12,983 nt of DNA, taken from assembly GCA_016200385.1 (NCBI GenBank), contig JACQEV010000045.1, forward strand, positions 1 to 12,983. Reading direction: 5' to 3'. The position numbers and the translations under genes were made by a program. This document shows positions 1-7,814 of the stretch, piece by piece. The notes under the pieces were generated by a model. It worked only from the letters and a program-made list of their open reading frames with translations. It was not told where the DNA came from and made no database searches. Every line of letters starts with the position of its first letter. The first letter of the stretch is position 1. This stretch comes from Candidatus Methylomirabilota bacterium (GTDB lineage: Bacteria; Methylomirabilota; Methylomirabilia; Methylomirabilales; Methylomirabilaceae).

Positions 1-537
1 CATGGCAAGCGGATCATCGTCGCGTTCTGGCATGGTCGTCTTCTGATGATGCCGTTTCTCTATCCCGATCACTCGCGGGCGATCCTCATCAGCCAACATC
101 GGGATGGGGAGTACATTAGCCGGATCGCCACGATCCTGGGTTCAACGGTGATCCGAGGCTCTGCGACGCGAGGGGGGGTTCGCGCGTTCAAGCAGATGGT
201 TCGCGCGCTCAAGGACGGCTTGACCATTGTCATTACACCGGATGGCCCGAAAGGGCCACGGGCAAAGGTCAAGTCTGGCGTCATCGAGCTGGCCAAGCTT
301 GGTGGGGCGCCTATCGTGCCGGTTAGCTTTAGTGCGTCACGACGCCGGTTTCTGAATAGCTGGGATGCGTTCCTCTTGCCGCTCCCGTTTTCGCGTGCCG
401 TCTATGTCTGGGGCGAACCGATCTATGTGGATCGGATGGCGAGCAAGGTCGAGATGGCGAAGTACCAGGAGCTGCTGGAAGAACGTCTCGATCTCCTCAC
501 GATGGAGGCCGACGAATACTTCAAGGTGAATCGGTAA
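1..537 (+). CDS. DUF374 lysophospholipid acyltransferase-like protein (5' truncated)
   Basis: The reading frame is open from the first base to a TAA at 535-537, so the N-terminus lies outside the window; 178 residues remain. The fragment begins with the segment containing WHGRL (W10-L14), whose His matches the acyltransferase HX4D/E-type block, and has TPDGPKGPR at about residues 79-87, the hallmark of DUF374 acyltransferase-like proteins. A downstream GAPIVPVSF segment fits the usual acyltransferase core. The family is related to glycerolipid and lipid A acyltransferases, and in many Gram-negatives it is encoded next to the msbA and kdtA genes. Its exact substrate is unknown. It sits 16 bp upstream of waaA on the same strand, which supports a role in lipid A or outer-membrane lipid assembly at the inner membrane. 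An internal ATG at 46 is not the real start, because conserved sequence continues upstream of it. Family call is firm; function is inferred. Confidence 0.88.
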   Translation, partial: HGKRIIVAFWHGRLLMMPFLYPDHSRAILISQHRDGEYISRIATILGSTVIRGSATRGGVRAFKQMVRALKDGLTIVITPDGPKGPRAKVKSGVIELAKLGGAPIVPVSFSASRRRFLNSWDAFLLPLPFSRAVYVWGEPIYVDRMASKVEMAKYQELLEERLDLLTMEADEYFKVNR

Positions 538-553
538 CAGGCGGTGCCGCGGG

Positions 554-1840
554 ATGTACTATGCCTACTCTCTCCTGCTGACCTTCGTTCTGCTCGGTTG
601 GTCCCCTTCCATCTTCCTGGGCACCCTTGGAAGCCGCCGCCGCCGAGAAGGGTGGCGGGAGCGGCTGGGGTATTACCCCGATGCGCTCGTCTCACGGCTT
701 CGGGAGCTTCATCCCGTCTGGCTCCATGCGGTGTCGGTGGGGGAGGTTGGCGCGGCCTCCATCCTGGCGAATCGCTGGACGACCAGTCATCCGAAGTTGT
801 CGCTTGTGGTCTCCACGGTTACTGGCACGGGGCGCGAGGTCGCCAGACGATCCCTGCGACAGGCAGCGGGAATCGTCTACTTTCCCCTTGACCTCCCGAT
901 GATCGTTCATCGGGCCCTGGCGGCCTTCAGACCGCGCCTGGTCCTCCTGACGGAAACGGAAATCTGGCCAAATTTCCTACAAGCCTGCGTGCTTTCGAAG
1001 ATTCCCGTTGCGGTCATCAATGGTCGAATCTCGGGGCGCTCCTTTCGGCGCTACCGGCTCGTCCGGCCCTTCTTCCGCCGAGTTCTCCAGGGCATAGATC
1101 TCTTCTGTATGCAAACCGGCACAGACGCCGAGCGGATTCTCGCGTTAGGTGCCAACCCCGAGCGAGTTCATGTAGTGGGGAACCTCAAATTCGATGCGGC
1201 CCCTCAGAGTCATGTGTCCTCACTCGCCAAACAGTGGCGTCATGAATTGAACATTGAACCTTCCAGACCGGTCGTCGTCGCAGGAAGCACCCATGCCGGT
1301 GAGGAGGAAGTCCTCGTCCGGGCATTCGTGCGCCTGCGCCGGGAGTTCCCCAGCCTTTTGCTTATCCTCGCCCCCCGCCATCCCGACCGGCTTGCCGCGG
1401 TAGAGGCCGTCATCGCTGCCAACGGCTTGTCCGTTATCAGGCGAACCGCGCTGGCCAAGGCCCGAGACGGGGAAAAAGAAGTGATCCTGCTCGACACCGT
1501 TGGTGAGCTGTCGGCGCTCTACTCGATCGGCACCGTTGCCTTCATTGGAGGAAGCTTGGTCCCCAGGGGTGGTCACAATCTGCTCGAGCCCGTGCTCTGC
1601 GGCCGCCCCGTTCTCTTCGGCCCTCACATGGATAATTTCGCTGAAGCCAGTGCATTGTTCGTTGAGTGTGGGGCGGCCCTGCAGGTCAACGATGGGGAGG
1701 AGCTTGCCGGGCAGCTTGCCCGCCTCCTCCGCGACCCTTCGGCCAGGGAAAGAATGGGTCAAGCGGCAATGGAGGCCCTGGCTGCGCACAGGGGGGCGTG
1801 CGAGCGGACAGTGGCCCTGCTGGAAAGGTTCGTATCATGA
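554..1840 (+). CDS. waaA: 3-deoxy-D-manno-octulosonic acid (Kdo) transferase
   Basis: This gene encodes a 428-residue WaaA/KdtA, the inner-membrane enzyme that transfers Kdo from CMP-Kdo to the lipid A precursor. An N-terminal membrane anchor (about residues 4-24) is followed by a GT30 domain with HAVSVGEVGA (E64 is the expected catalytic Glu), TETEIWPN at 133-140, VINGRIS at 154-160 and a C-terminal CMP-Kdo-binding GT-B half with GGSLVPRGGHNLLEP at 332-346. Length and motif order match the family, which is typically about 420 residues. The start ATG at 554 follows an AGGCGG stretch by 9 bp. The TGA stop overlaps the lpxK ATG in an ATGA junction at 1837-1840, implying translational coupling. 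Whether it adds one, two or more Kdo residues cannot be read from the sequence. Confidence 0.97.
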   Translation: MYYAYSLLLTFVLLGWSPSIFLGTLGSRRRREGWRERLGYYPDALVSRLRELHPVWLHAVSVGEVGAASILANRWTTSHPKLSLVVSTVTGTGREVARRSLRQAAGIVYFPLDLPMIVHRALAAFRPRLVLLTETEIWPNFLQACVLSKIPVAVINGRISGRSFRRYRLVRPFFRRVLQGIDLFCMQTGTDAERILALGANPERVHVVGNLKFDAAPQSHVSSLAKQWRHELNIEPSRPVVVAGSTHAGEEEVLVRAFVRLRREFPSLLLILAPRHPDRLAAVEAVIAANGLSVIRRTALAKARDGEKEVILLDTVGELSALYSIGTVAFIGGSLVPRGGHNLLEPVLCGRPVLFGPHMDNFAEASALFVECGAALQVNDGEELAGQLARLLRDPSARERMGQAAMEALAAHRGACERTVALLERFVS

Positions 1841-2961
1841 GAGCAGTGGAGGCACTGTCAGCTTGGACCCTCCGCTGCATGGCGGTTGCCCAGACAGACT
1901 GGACCGCCCGTGCCTGGCTGGCGGCGCTGCAGCCCGCCTCACATGCGTATGGAGCACTGGTTTCACTCCGTGCAGCGCTGTTCGCTCGAGGTCTCGCCGG
2001 CGCTCGGCGATTGCCGGTGCCGGTCGTGAGCGTCGGCAATCTCATCGCCGGCGGAAGCGGCAAGACCCCGTTCGTCGACATGCTAGCGCGACGGCTGCAC
2101 AAGGGGGGTCACCGCGTCGCGATCATCCTCCGTGGCTATCGGGGTGGCTCCACCAAGCCCGTGATCGTCAGCGATGGCGAGCGGCTGCTCTGCGAGCCAC
2201 CGGTGGCGGCCGACGAGGCGTACGTGTTAGCCCGGCATCTTCCTGGCGTTGCCGTCTTGACCGGGGCGGACCGGTATCTGGTCGGTCGAGTTGCCATCGA
2301 ACGGTTGGGATGCGGAATCATCGTCTTGGACGATGGATTCCAGCATCTCAGGATACATCGCAATCTGGATATTGTTCTGGTCGATGCGACAAATCCCTTG
2401 GGTTACGGTCGGCTGCTTCCTTCCGGTTTGTTGAGGGAGCCGCCGGAGGCGCTCGAACGCGCTGGCCTCTTGGTTATTACCCACGCCGACTCCGCACGTG
2501 ATCTGAGCGCAGTCACGCAGGCGGTCCGGCGGTATGCGAAGACAGCCCCGATCGCTCTAGCGGCACATCGCTCTGTCGGTTTGGTCGGCCCCCAGTGGGA
2601 CGAATGCCTGCCCCCAGAACATCTCCATCGTCAACGCGTGTTGGCATTCTCTGGCATCGCCAACCCGAGAGGGTTCGAGACAACCCTGGTCCAGCTCGGC
2701 AGTGTGATCCTGGCCCACCGTACGTTCCGCGATCACTACGTCTATTCTGCCACCGATCTTCAGGCCCTTTCCGAGGCGGCCCTCAAGGCCGGTGCCACTT
2801 TGATGGTCACGACAGAAAAAGATATGGTAAAATTAGCGCGCCTGAACCGAGGGAAGGATGCAGTGCCTTTGTACGCCCTGTCGATCTCTCTCGAATTGCT
2901 GGAGGGAGAAGACATCCTGGACCGCATGGTGAGCGACCTGGTGAAACCGAACACCTCATGA
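1837..2961 (+). CDS. lpxK: Tetraacyldisaccharide 4'-kinase
   Basis: LpxK phosphorylates the 4' position of the lipid A disaccharide, using ATP at the cytoplasmic face of the inner membrane. The protein is 374 residues, close to the usual 320-370. It has an N-terminal membrane-associated segment, then VVSVGNLIAGGSGKTP at about 63-78, whose P-loop portion (GGSGKT) is characteristic, and LDDGFQHLRIHRNLDI beginning at residue 164, the LpxK-specific DDGFQH Walker B-like motif (165-170). GYGRLLPSGLLREP follows, and a C-terminal TTEKDMVKL motif is also typical. The frame stays open upstream to 1666, but ATG 1837 is the start: it has AAAGG 8 bp upstream, overlaps the waaA stop as ATGA, and leaves a family-sized N-terminus. 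It ends in another ATGA overlap with the next gene. Confidence 0.97.
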   Translation: MRAVEALSAWTLRCMAVAQTDWTARAWLAALQPASHAYGALVSLRAALFARGLAGARRLPVPVVSVGNLIAGGSGKTPFVDMLARRLHKGGHRVAIILRGYRGGSTKPVIVSDGERLLCEPPVAADEAYVLARHLPGVAVLTGADRYLVGRVAIERLGCGIIVLDDGFQHLRIHRNLDIVLVDATNPLGYGRLLPSGLLREPPEALERAGLLVITHADSARDLSAVTQAVRRYAKTAPIALAAHRSVGLVGPQWDECLPPEHLHRQRVLAFSGIANPRGFETTLVQLGSVILAHRTFRDHYVYSATDLQALSEAALKAGATLMVTTEKDMVKLARLNRGKDAVPLYALSISLELLEGEDILDRMVSDLVKPNTS

Positions 2962-3917
2962 ATCCAGAGGCCAAAGGCGGCGTCACTGCCTATCTCGAAT
3001 ATCTCCTCGCGATGGCCTTCGCCAGTGGCCTGCATTACCTACCTCCTATGCTGGCCTATCCGGCAGGAGAGGGGTTGGGGGCGCTCGCCTATCGCTTGGA
3101 CCGTAGGCATCGGGTCATTGCGCAAGAGAACCTGCGTCGGGCCTTCGGTGACCAACTCTCCGACGCGGCCATTGATCGACTGGCCCGCTCCACCTTTGTC
3201 AACTTAGGCCGCACTCTGGTTGAGACCTGCAAGATCCCAAAGATCAATCGAGACAACTTCGAACGATTCGTCCGGATTGAGGGGTATGAGCACTTCAAAA
3301 GGGCCAAGGATCGCGGCAAGGGAGTCATATACATCACTGCGCACCTTGGTTCGTGGGAAGTGCTTCCAGTGGTGTCGGCCCTGATGGGAGAGCCGCTCTC
3401 CATCGTGGCGCGGCCACTGGATAACCCATACCTGGATAGGGCCATAAACGGCCTGCGAGCCCGTTTCGGAACGAGGGTCTTTCCCAAGAAACGGGCGATG
3501 CCGACGCTGTTGCGGGCGCTGCATCGGGGCGAAAGCATCGGGATCCTCATAGATCAAAACATTACGTGGAAGGAGGGGGTGTTCGTTGATTTCTTCGGTC
3601 TTCCAGCCTGCACGGCCCTCGCACCGGCGCTCTTGGCCCTCAGGACCGATGCCTCCGTCCTTCCGGTCGCTATCTTCCGGAATGGGAGGGACCGTCACAC
3701 CATCGTCGTGGGGGAGGAAATCTCCTTGATCAGGACCGGGCGCCTGAAGGCAGATCTGGTCGCCAACACCGCTGCCTTTACCGGGGCCATCGAAGCGTTT
3801 GTCCGAAGGGAGCCGGCCCAGTGGCTTTGGATCCATCGCAGGTGGAAGACGCAGCCGCTGCCCACCCGGCACCAGATGGAGGGGGCGACGTGTGTCGGCC
3901 CAGTCAATGTCGCCTAG
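2958..3917 (+). CDS. lpxL: Lipid A late acyltransferase (LpxL/HtrB family)
   Basis: This 319-residue protein belongs to the LpxL/LpxM family, inner-membrane enzymes that add secondary acyl chains from acyl-ACP to Kdo-lipid A. An N-terminal hydrophobic segment (about 12-45) precedes AQENLRRAFG (55-64), a conserved family block. The catalytic HX4E motif is H129-L-G-S-W-E134. A later LIDQNITWKEGVFVDFFG stretch matches the usual DQ...VPFFG block, with G..A....ALAL-type sequence after it. ATG 2958 overlaps the lpxK TGA (ATGA), so its translation is probably coupled. Which position is acylated, and with which chain length, cannot be told. The gene stops with TAG at 3915-3917, and 159 bp without a convincing gene, promoter or hairpin separates it from the next start. 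Confidence 0.93.
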   Translation: MNPEAKGGVTAYLEYLLAMAFASGLHYLPPMLAYPAGEGLGALAYRLDRRHRVIAQENLRRAFGDQLSDAAIDRLARSTFVNLGRTLVETCKIPKINRDNFERFVRIEGYEHFKRAKDRGKGVIYITAHLGSWEVLPVVSALMGEPLSIVARPLDNPYLDRAINGLRARFGTRVFPKKRAMPTLLRALHRGESIGILIDQNITWKEGVFVDFFGLPACTALAPALLALRTDASVLPVAIFRNGRDRHTIVVGEEISLIRTGRLKADLVANTAAFTGAIEAFVRREPAQWLWIHRRWKTQPLPTRHQMEGATCVGPVNVA

Positions 3918-4066
3918 TGGTAAGATCTCACCCCACGGCTCCCCACTCGACCCCCGACAGCGAATGCTCGTTGCCGCCACGATACGTGTAGCCTCCATGG
4001 GCCGCGTCGTGCTGACGTCACTTTCCGCTTCGGCATGGGTCTCATCCACTCGTTGAGGAGATGCTC

Positions 4067-4070
4067 GGAG
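4067..4070 (+). promoter_or_regulatory. Shine-Dalgarno deciding the waaF start
   Basis: GGAG lies 6 bp before the GTG at 4077, in frame with the heptosyltransferase. The alternative in-frame ATG at 4035 has no purine-rich sequence at the right distance, so the GTG is preferred. Confidence 0.5.
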
Positions 4071-4076
4071 GCGCAC

Positions 4077-5723
4077 GTGCAAAGACTGCGGGTCCGGCGG
4101 ACTTTCGAAGCTGACAGGCTTCGAGCTATTCTGGTCGTCGGGCCGAATTGGGTGGGCGACGCAGTCCTTGCCATCCCCACGCTCGCCAACCTCCGGCGCT
4201 CCTTTCCAGCCGCAAGAATTTCGCTCCTGTCATGTCCGTGGGTGAGCGGGCTCTGTCGGGCCTCACCGCTCGTCGACGCGCTCGTCGAGGCGCCAAGCCG
4301 GAATCAGCTCGCGTGGGCAGTGACTGTCCTCAGGCGACGGGGCTTTGAACTGGCCTTGCTTTTGCCGAATAGCTTTCGGACAGCCTTGATCACTACCCTG
4401 GCAGGAATTCCACACCGGATCGGATATGTCTCCGACGGGCGAGGAGCGCTGTTGACGGTGGGCGTGTGCCGCACGGGTGGCAGCTCGCTGCATCAGGTGG
4501 ACTCCTACCTTGGCCTCCTCCGCGCCCTACGGTGGGACGCGTGGGAGCGCCCGACACGTCTCACGCTCCCGAAAGAGAGCGATACGGAAGCCGACATGCT
4601 CCTCGCCGCGTCAGGCGTAGGGCCTGACGCGCTGTTCATCGGGATTACGCCTGGGGCCGCCTATGGGGCGGCGAAGCGCTGGCCTGTCGAACGATTTGCG
4701 GAAGCGGCCGACTGCCTGGGCGACCGCCTAGGAGCTACCATCCTCCTGTTCGGCTCGCCGATGGAAGCCCCATTAACAAGGGCCATCCGAGACCGTATGC
4801 GTGGAACGGCGGTTGACTTGGGCGGGAGGACCACTCTCGCAGCATTCACACGCCTGCTCGGGCGGTGCCGTCTCCTCGTAACGAATGACTCGGGGGCAAT
4901 GCATCTCGCTGCAGCCTTGGGCGTTTCATGTGTCGCGCTTTTCGGTCCGACCGATCCCCATCGGACGGGCCCTCTCGGGCCGAATCATCGCGTTCTCCGC
5001 GATCCGCCAGCGTGCAGCCCTTGCCACTACCGCGACTGCCCGATTGACCATCGGTGCATGCGGGCGCTCAGCGTGCAAGATGTGGTGGTCGCGGCAGAGG
5101 CGCTTCTCGAGAAGGCCGATGCTACAAACGACAGGGACGTCCGGAAGGCCCCCGCGGTCTTCCTCGACAGGGACGGTACCATCAACGAGGAAGTGGGACC
5201 CATCCAGCGCCCAGAACTGATGAAACCGGTCCATGGTGCGGCAACCGCGCTGAAGCGCCTTGGGGAGGCAGGCTTTCTCCGCATCGTCGTGAGCAACCAG
5301 TCGCGAGTGGCCCGAGGTGATGCGTCGGAAGAGCTCGTCGAAGCCACGCACCATCGGCTTCTGCAGATTCTCGCCCAGGACGGAGGATCGGCAGATGCGT
5401 TCTATTACTGTCCTCATCATCCTGAAGAAGGACGCTTTCCGTACAAACGCAGCTGCCTCTGTCGGAAACCCAGGACCGGCTTGATCCACCAGGCGGCCTA
5501 TGAGCTCCGGATAGACCTGGCCGGGTCATATGTCGTAGGGGACCAGGCGACCGACATGATGCTGGCCGAACGACTGGGCCTTCCATCGGTGTTGGTGCTG
5601 ACCGGATTCGGGCGCCAGGCGCTGGCTCAGCTTCAGGAAACAGGCGGTCCAAGGCCAAGCCATGTCGCATCGGACTTGGCAGCCGCTGCCGAGTGGATTC
5701 TGAAAAGGAACGGCACGAGATGA
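4077..5723 (+). CDS. waaF: Heptosyltransferase II fused to GmhB-type heptose-bisphosphate phosphatase
   Basis: This is a two-domain protein of 548 residues from GTG 4077 (562 if ATG 4035 is used). The N-terminal GT9 domain (about 15-345) starts with ILVVGPNWVGDAV, has PGAAYGAAKRWP and TNDSGAMHLAAALG, and matches WaaF, which adds the second L,D-heptose to the LPS inner core from ADP-heptose. The C-terminal domain (about 358-545) is a HAD phosphatase of the GmhB type: FLDRDGTI with catalytic D364 and D366, VVSNQS, a CPHHP...CLCRKP cysteine/histidine zinc motif, and GDQATDM. GmhB removes the 7-phosphate from D-glycero-D-manno-heptose 1,7-bisphosphate, an earlier step toward ADP-heptose. Fusion joins donor synthesis with donor use. 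No frameshift or stop lies in the linker. Cys residues 313, 316, 321 and 327 form a cluster near the end of the GT domain. The TGA overlaps the next ATG (ATGA at 5720). Confidence 0.93.
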   Translation: MQRLRVRRTFEADRLRAILVVGPNWVGDAVLAIPTLANLRRSFPAARISLLSCPWVSGLCRASPLVDALVEAPSRNQLAWAVTVLRRRGFELALLLPNSFRTALITTLAGIPHRIGYVSDGRGALLTVGVCRTGGSSLHQVDSYLGLLRALRWDAWERPTRLTLPKESDTEADMLLAASGVGPDALFIGITPGAAYGAAKRWPVERFAEAADCLGDRLGATILLFGSPMEAPLTRAIRDRMRGTAVDLGGRTTLAAFTRLLGRCRLLVTNDSGAMHLAAALGVSCVALFGPTDPHRTGPLGPNHRVLRDPPACSPCHYRDCPIDHRCMRALSVQDVVVAAEALLEKADATNDRDVRKAPAVFLDRDGTINEEVGPIQRPELMKPVHGAATALKRLGEAGFLRIVVSNQSRVARGDASEELVEATHHRLLQILAQDGGSADAFYYCPHHPEEGRFPYKRSCLCRKPRTGLIHQAAYELRIDLAGSYVVGDQATDMMLAERLGLPSVLVLTGFGRQALAQLQETGGPRPSHVASDLAAAAEWILKRNGTR

Positions 5724-6847
5724 GTGCGTTCGCTCAGAACGGCCCTCCGCCGATGGAGCAGGTGGAACGAATCCTGATCATCAAGCCGAGCTCGCTCGGG
5801 GATGTAGTCAACGCACTTCCATTTCTCACCTCGCTCCGGCAGCGGTACGCCGACCGGCACGTTGCCTGGCTGGTAGAAGAAGAGGCGGCAGAGTTGTTGC
5901 TCGGCCATCCCTTTCTGGACAGGGTCATCGTTTCAGGACGTAGGCGATGGGCTCTGGAGTCGCTGGCCCCGTTGCGCTGGCCCTCGGCGCTGCGAGAAAT
6001 CAGCGGACTCATGGCTGAACTGCGTGGGGGTCGGTACGACTTGGTTGTCGACCTGCAGGGACTAATGAAGAGCGCCCTGATGCTGGTCTTCTCAGGAGCA
6101 CGGTTTCGGGTCGGTTTTGCCAGCGCCCGAGAGGGAAGTCGGAGGGTTCTGACCCATCTCGTACCACTTCCCTCCCGACCGATGCATGCGGTCGACCGGT
6201 ACCTGGAGGCTGCCAGATTTTTGGGGGCGGAACCGCTGTCGAAAGCCTTCGTCTTCCCCTCTAGGGCCGATGACGGGATGAGAGCCGAGGCCCTCCTGGC
6301 CAAGGCAGGGGTCGGGCCCGGTGACCCGGTCATCGCCCTGAACCCCCGCGCTCGATGGCGAACGAAGCTCTGGGAGGAGGAGCGGTTCGCGCGCCTGGGC
6401 GACATGCTCGCGGAACGCTTTGGGGCCAGGATCCTTGTGATCGGATCCTCATCGGATCTTCCGCTGGCCAACCATCTTGCTGCCCGCATGCATCCAGCCC
6501 CATTTGTGGCGGCAGGCCGGACGGACCTGAAACTCCTGATCGCCCTCCTGAAGCGTATCGACCTTCTCGTGACTGTCGATTCCGGCCCCATGCACCTTGC
6601 AGCGGCAGTGGGAACCCCCCTCGTCGCGCTCTTTGGCCCGACCGATCCACGTCTGAACGGTCCGTACGGAAGCGAGGGCGCTGTTCTCCGTGTCCCTCTT
6701 CCCTGCAGCCCATGCTTGAAGCGTCGGTGCCAGATCAGAGACGATCGTCTGTGTATGCGCTCGATCTCTGAAGAGGAGGTGGCAGCCGCGGCCTCGGCTA
6801 TCCTCGCCACAGGAAATCGATGTCGGACAAGCCGCGTTCTCTCGTAA
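5720..6847 (+). CDS. GT9 heptosyltransferase (WaaC-like)
   Basis: This 375-residue glycosyltransferase family 9 protein most resembles heptosyltransferase I, which attaches the first heptose to Kdo. It has ILIIKPSSLGDVVNALPFL near the N-terminus, the usual WaaC-type opening, VVDLQGLMKSAL, and a C-terminal TVDSGPMHLAAAVGTP followed by ALFGPTDP. A CSPC-x4-C-x7-CM cysteine cluster near the C-terminus resembles the one in the preceding protein. ATG 5720 is chosen because AAGGAA lies 9 bp upstream and it overlaps the waaF stop; the frame also opens at 5693 without such support. The end overlaps the next gene by 28 bp. Its position after waaF supports a core-heptose role, but GT9 enzymes with other acceptors cannot be excluded, so no symbol is given. 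Confidence 0.9.
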   Translation: MSAFAQNGPPPMEQVERILIIKPSSLGDVVNALPFLTSLRQRYADRHVAWLVEEEAAELLLGHPFLDRVIVSGRRRWALESLAPLRWPSALREISGLMAELRGGRYDLVVDLQGLMKSALMLVFSGARFRVGFASAREGSRRVLTHLVPLPSRPMHAVDRYLEAARFLGAEPLSKAFVFPSRADDGMRAEALLAKAGVGPGDPVIALNPRARWRTKLWEEERFARLGDMLAERFGARILVIGSSSDLPLANHLAARMHPAPFVAAGRTDLKLLIALLKRIDLLVTVDSGPMHLAAAVGTPLVALFGPTDPRLNGPYGSEGAVLRVPLPCSPCLKRRCQIRDDRLCMRSISEEEVAAAASAILATGNRCRTSRVLS

Positions 6848-7794
6848 CTGGGGCTGCAGGTTTTATCGGCTCTCATCTGTGCGAGAGGCTGCTCGATGAA
6901 GGGCATGAGGTCATTGGCCTCGACGGCTTTATCGATTTCTACTCGCGTTCACTGAAGGAGGCCAACCTCGCGAACCTCCTTTCGCGTCCCCGGTTCCGAT
7001 TTATTGAGGCCGATCTGCTCGAGGCCGACCTGGCCGGCCTCTTCGACGGGATTGAGTTTGTCTTCCATCAGGCAGGGCAGCCCGGTGTTCGGGGAAGTTG
7101 GGGCAAGCAGTTTGACGAATATCTGAGGAACAATATTCTTGCCACCCAGCGGCTCCTCGAAGCGGCGAAGGCCCACCTCGGAAGGATTCGCCGTGTGGTC
7201 TACGCATCCTCCTCCTCAGTGTATGGCGCCGTCTCAACGCTTCCCCTGTGTGAGGAGGTCGTCCCGCGACCGTTTTCACCCTACGGGGTCACAAAGCTCG
7301 GGGCGGAACAGCTCTGCCTTCTCTATCATCTGAACGACGGCCTCCCGGTCGTCGCCTTGCGGTATTTCACCGTCTACGGTCCGCGCCAGCGTCCCGATAT
7401 GGCGTTTCAACGATTCATTCACGCCATCCTTACCGGGGAGGAAGTGGTCATTTACGGCGATGGCGAACAAACGCGTGATTTCACCTACGTCTCGGATGGG
7501 GTGGAGGCGAACCTCTTGGCCTTGAAGCCGGAGGCGGAGGGTGGAACATTCAATATAGGGGGTGGCGCGAGGATCACGATTAACGACGCCTTATCGCTGC
7601 TGGAGCGGCTCGTCGGTCAACCTGTCCGCCGCCGTCATATCCTGGCCCAGAAGGGCGATGTGCGTCACACCTTCGCTGATGTGACCCTGGCTGGCCGCGT
7701 ACTGGGGTACCGGCCCCGGGTGACCCTTGAGGATGGCCTAGCCAGGCAGCTCAAGTGGGTTCGTCTCAGCTCGAGCCCCAGTCGGGAGTTCTGA
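6820..7794 (+). CDS. NAD-dependent sugar-nucleotide epimerase/dehydratase
   Basis: This gene encodes a 324-residue extended short-chain dehydrogenase acting on nucleotide sugars. The Rossmann motif TGAAGFIG is at 10-17, SSSSVYG at 130-136 supplies the catalytic Ser/Thr region, and Y155-G-V-T-K159 is the YxxxK catalytic pair. RYFTVYGPRQRPDMA, GDGEQTRDFTYVSD and a GDVRHTFAD block near the C-terminus are typical of the GalE/UDP-glucuronate 4-epimerase group. A UDP-sugar 4-epimerase (galactose, glucuronate or N-acetyl form) is the best guess; the substrate is not readable. It does not look like the ADP-heptose epimerase HldD. AGGA at 6811-6814 is 5 bp before the ATG, and the gene overlaps the previous one by 28 bp, so it is probably the last sugar-modifying step of the same operon. 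Confidence 0.93.
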   Translation: MSDKPRSLVTGAAGFIGSHLCERLLDEGHEVIGLDGFIDFYSRSLKEANLANLLSRPRFRFIEADLLEADLAGLFDGIEFVFHQAGQPGVRGSWGKQFDEYLRNNILATQRLLEAAKAHLGRIRRVVYASSSSVYGAVSTLPLCEEVVPRPFSPYGVTKLGAEQLCLLYHLNDGLPVVALRYFTVYGPRQRPDMAFQRFIHAILTGEEVVIYGDGEQTRDFTYVSDGVEANLLALKPEAEGGTFNIGGGARITINDALSLLERLVGQPVRRRHILAQKGDVRHTFADVTLAGRVLGYRPRVTLEDGLARQLKWVRLSSSPSREF

Positions 7795-7803
7795 CAGGTC
7801 CTC

Positions 7804-7808
7804 GGAGG
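7804..7808 (+). promoter_or_regulatory. Shine-Dalgarno of amrB
   Basis: GGAGG is 6 bp before ATG 7815, within the 20-bp gap after the epimerase stop. It fixes the start at 7815 rather than the GTG at 7755 inside the epimerase gene. Confidence 0.75.
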
Positions 7809-7814
7809 CTCACC

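Noticed and set aside
1666..1836. N-terminal extension of lpxK
   Set aside because: It overlaps the waaA C-terminus in another frame, gives a Gly/Pro-rich leader foreign to LpxK, and ATG 1837 has both a Shine-Dalgarno and the ATGA overlap.
3204..4082. 292-codon open frame on the - strand
   Set aside because: It is antisense to lpxL and has no recognisable domain; the + strand gene carries all the conserved motifs.
5734..6906. 390-codon open frame on the - strand
   Set aside because: It is fully antisense to the GT9 heptosyltransferase, Arg/Ser/Ala-rich without motifs, as expected of a shadow frame in G+C-rich coding DNA.
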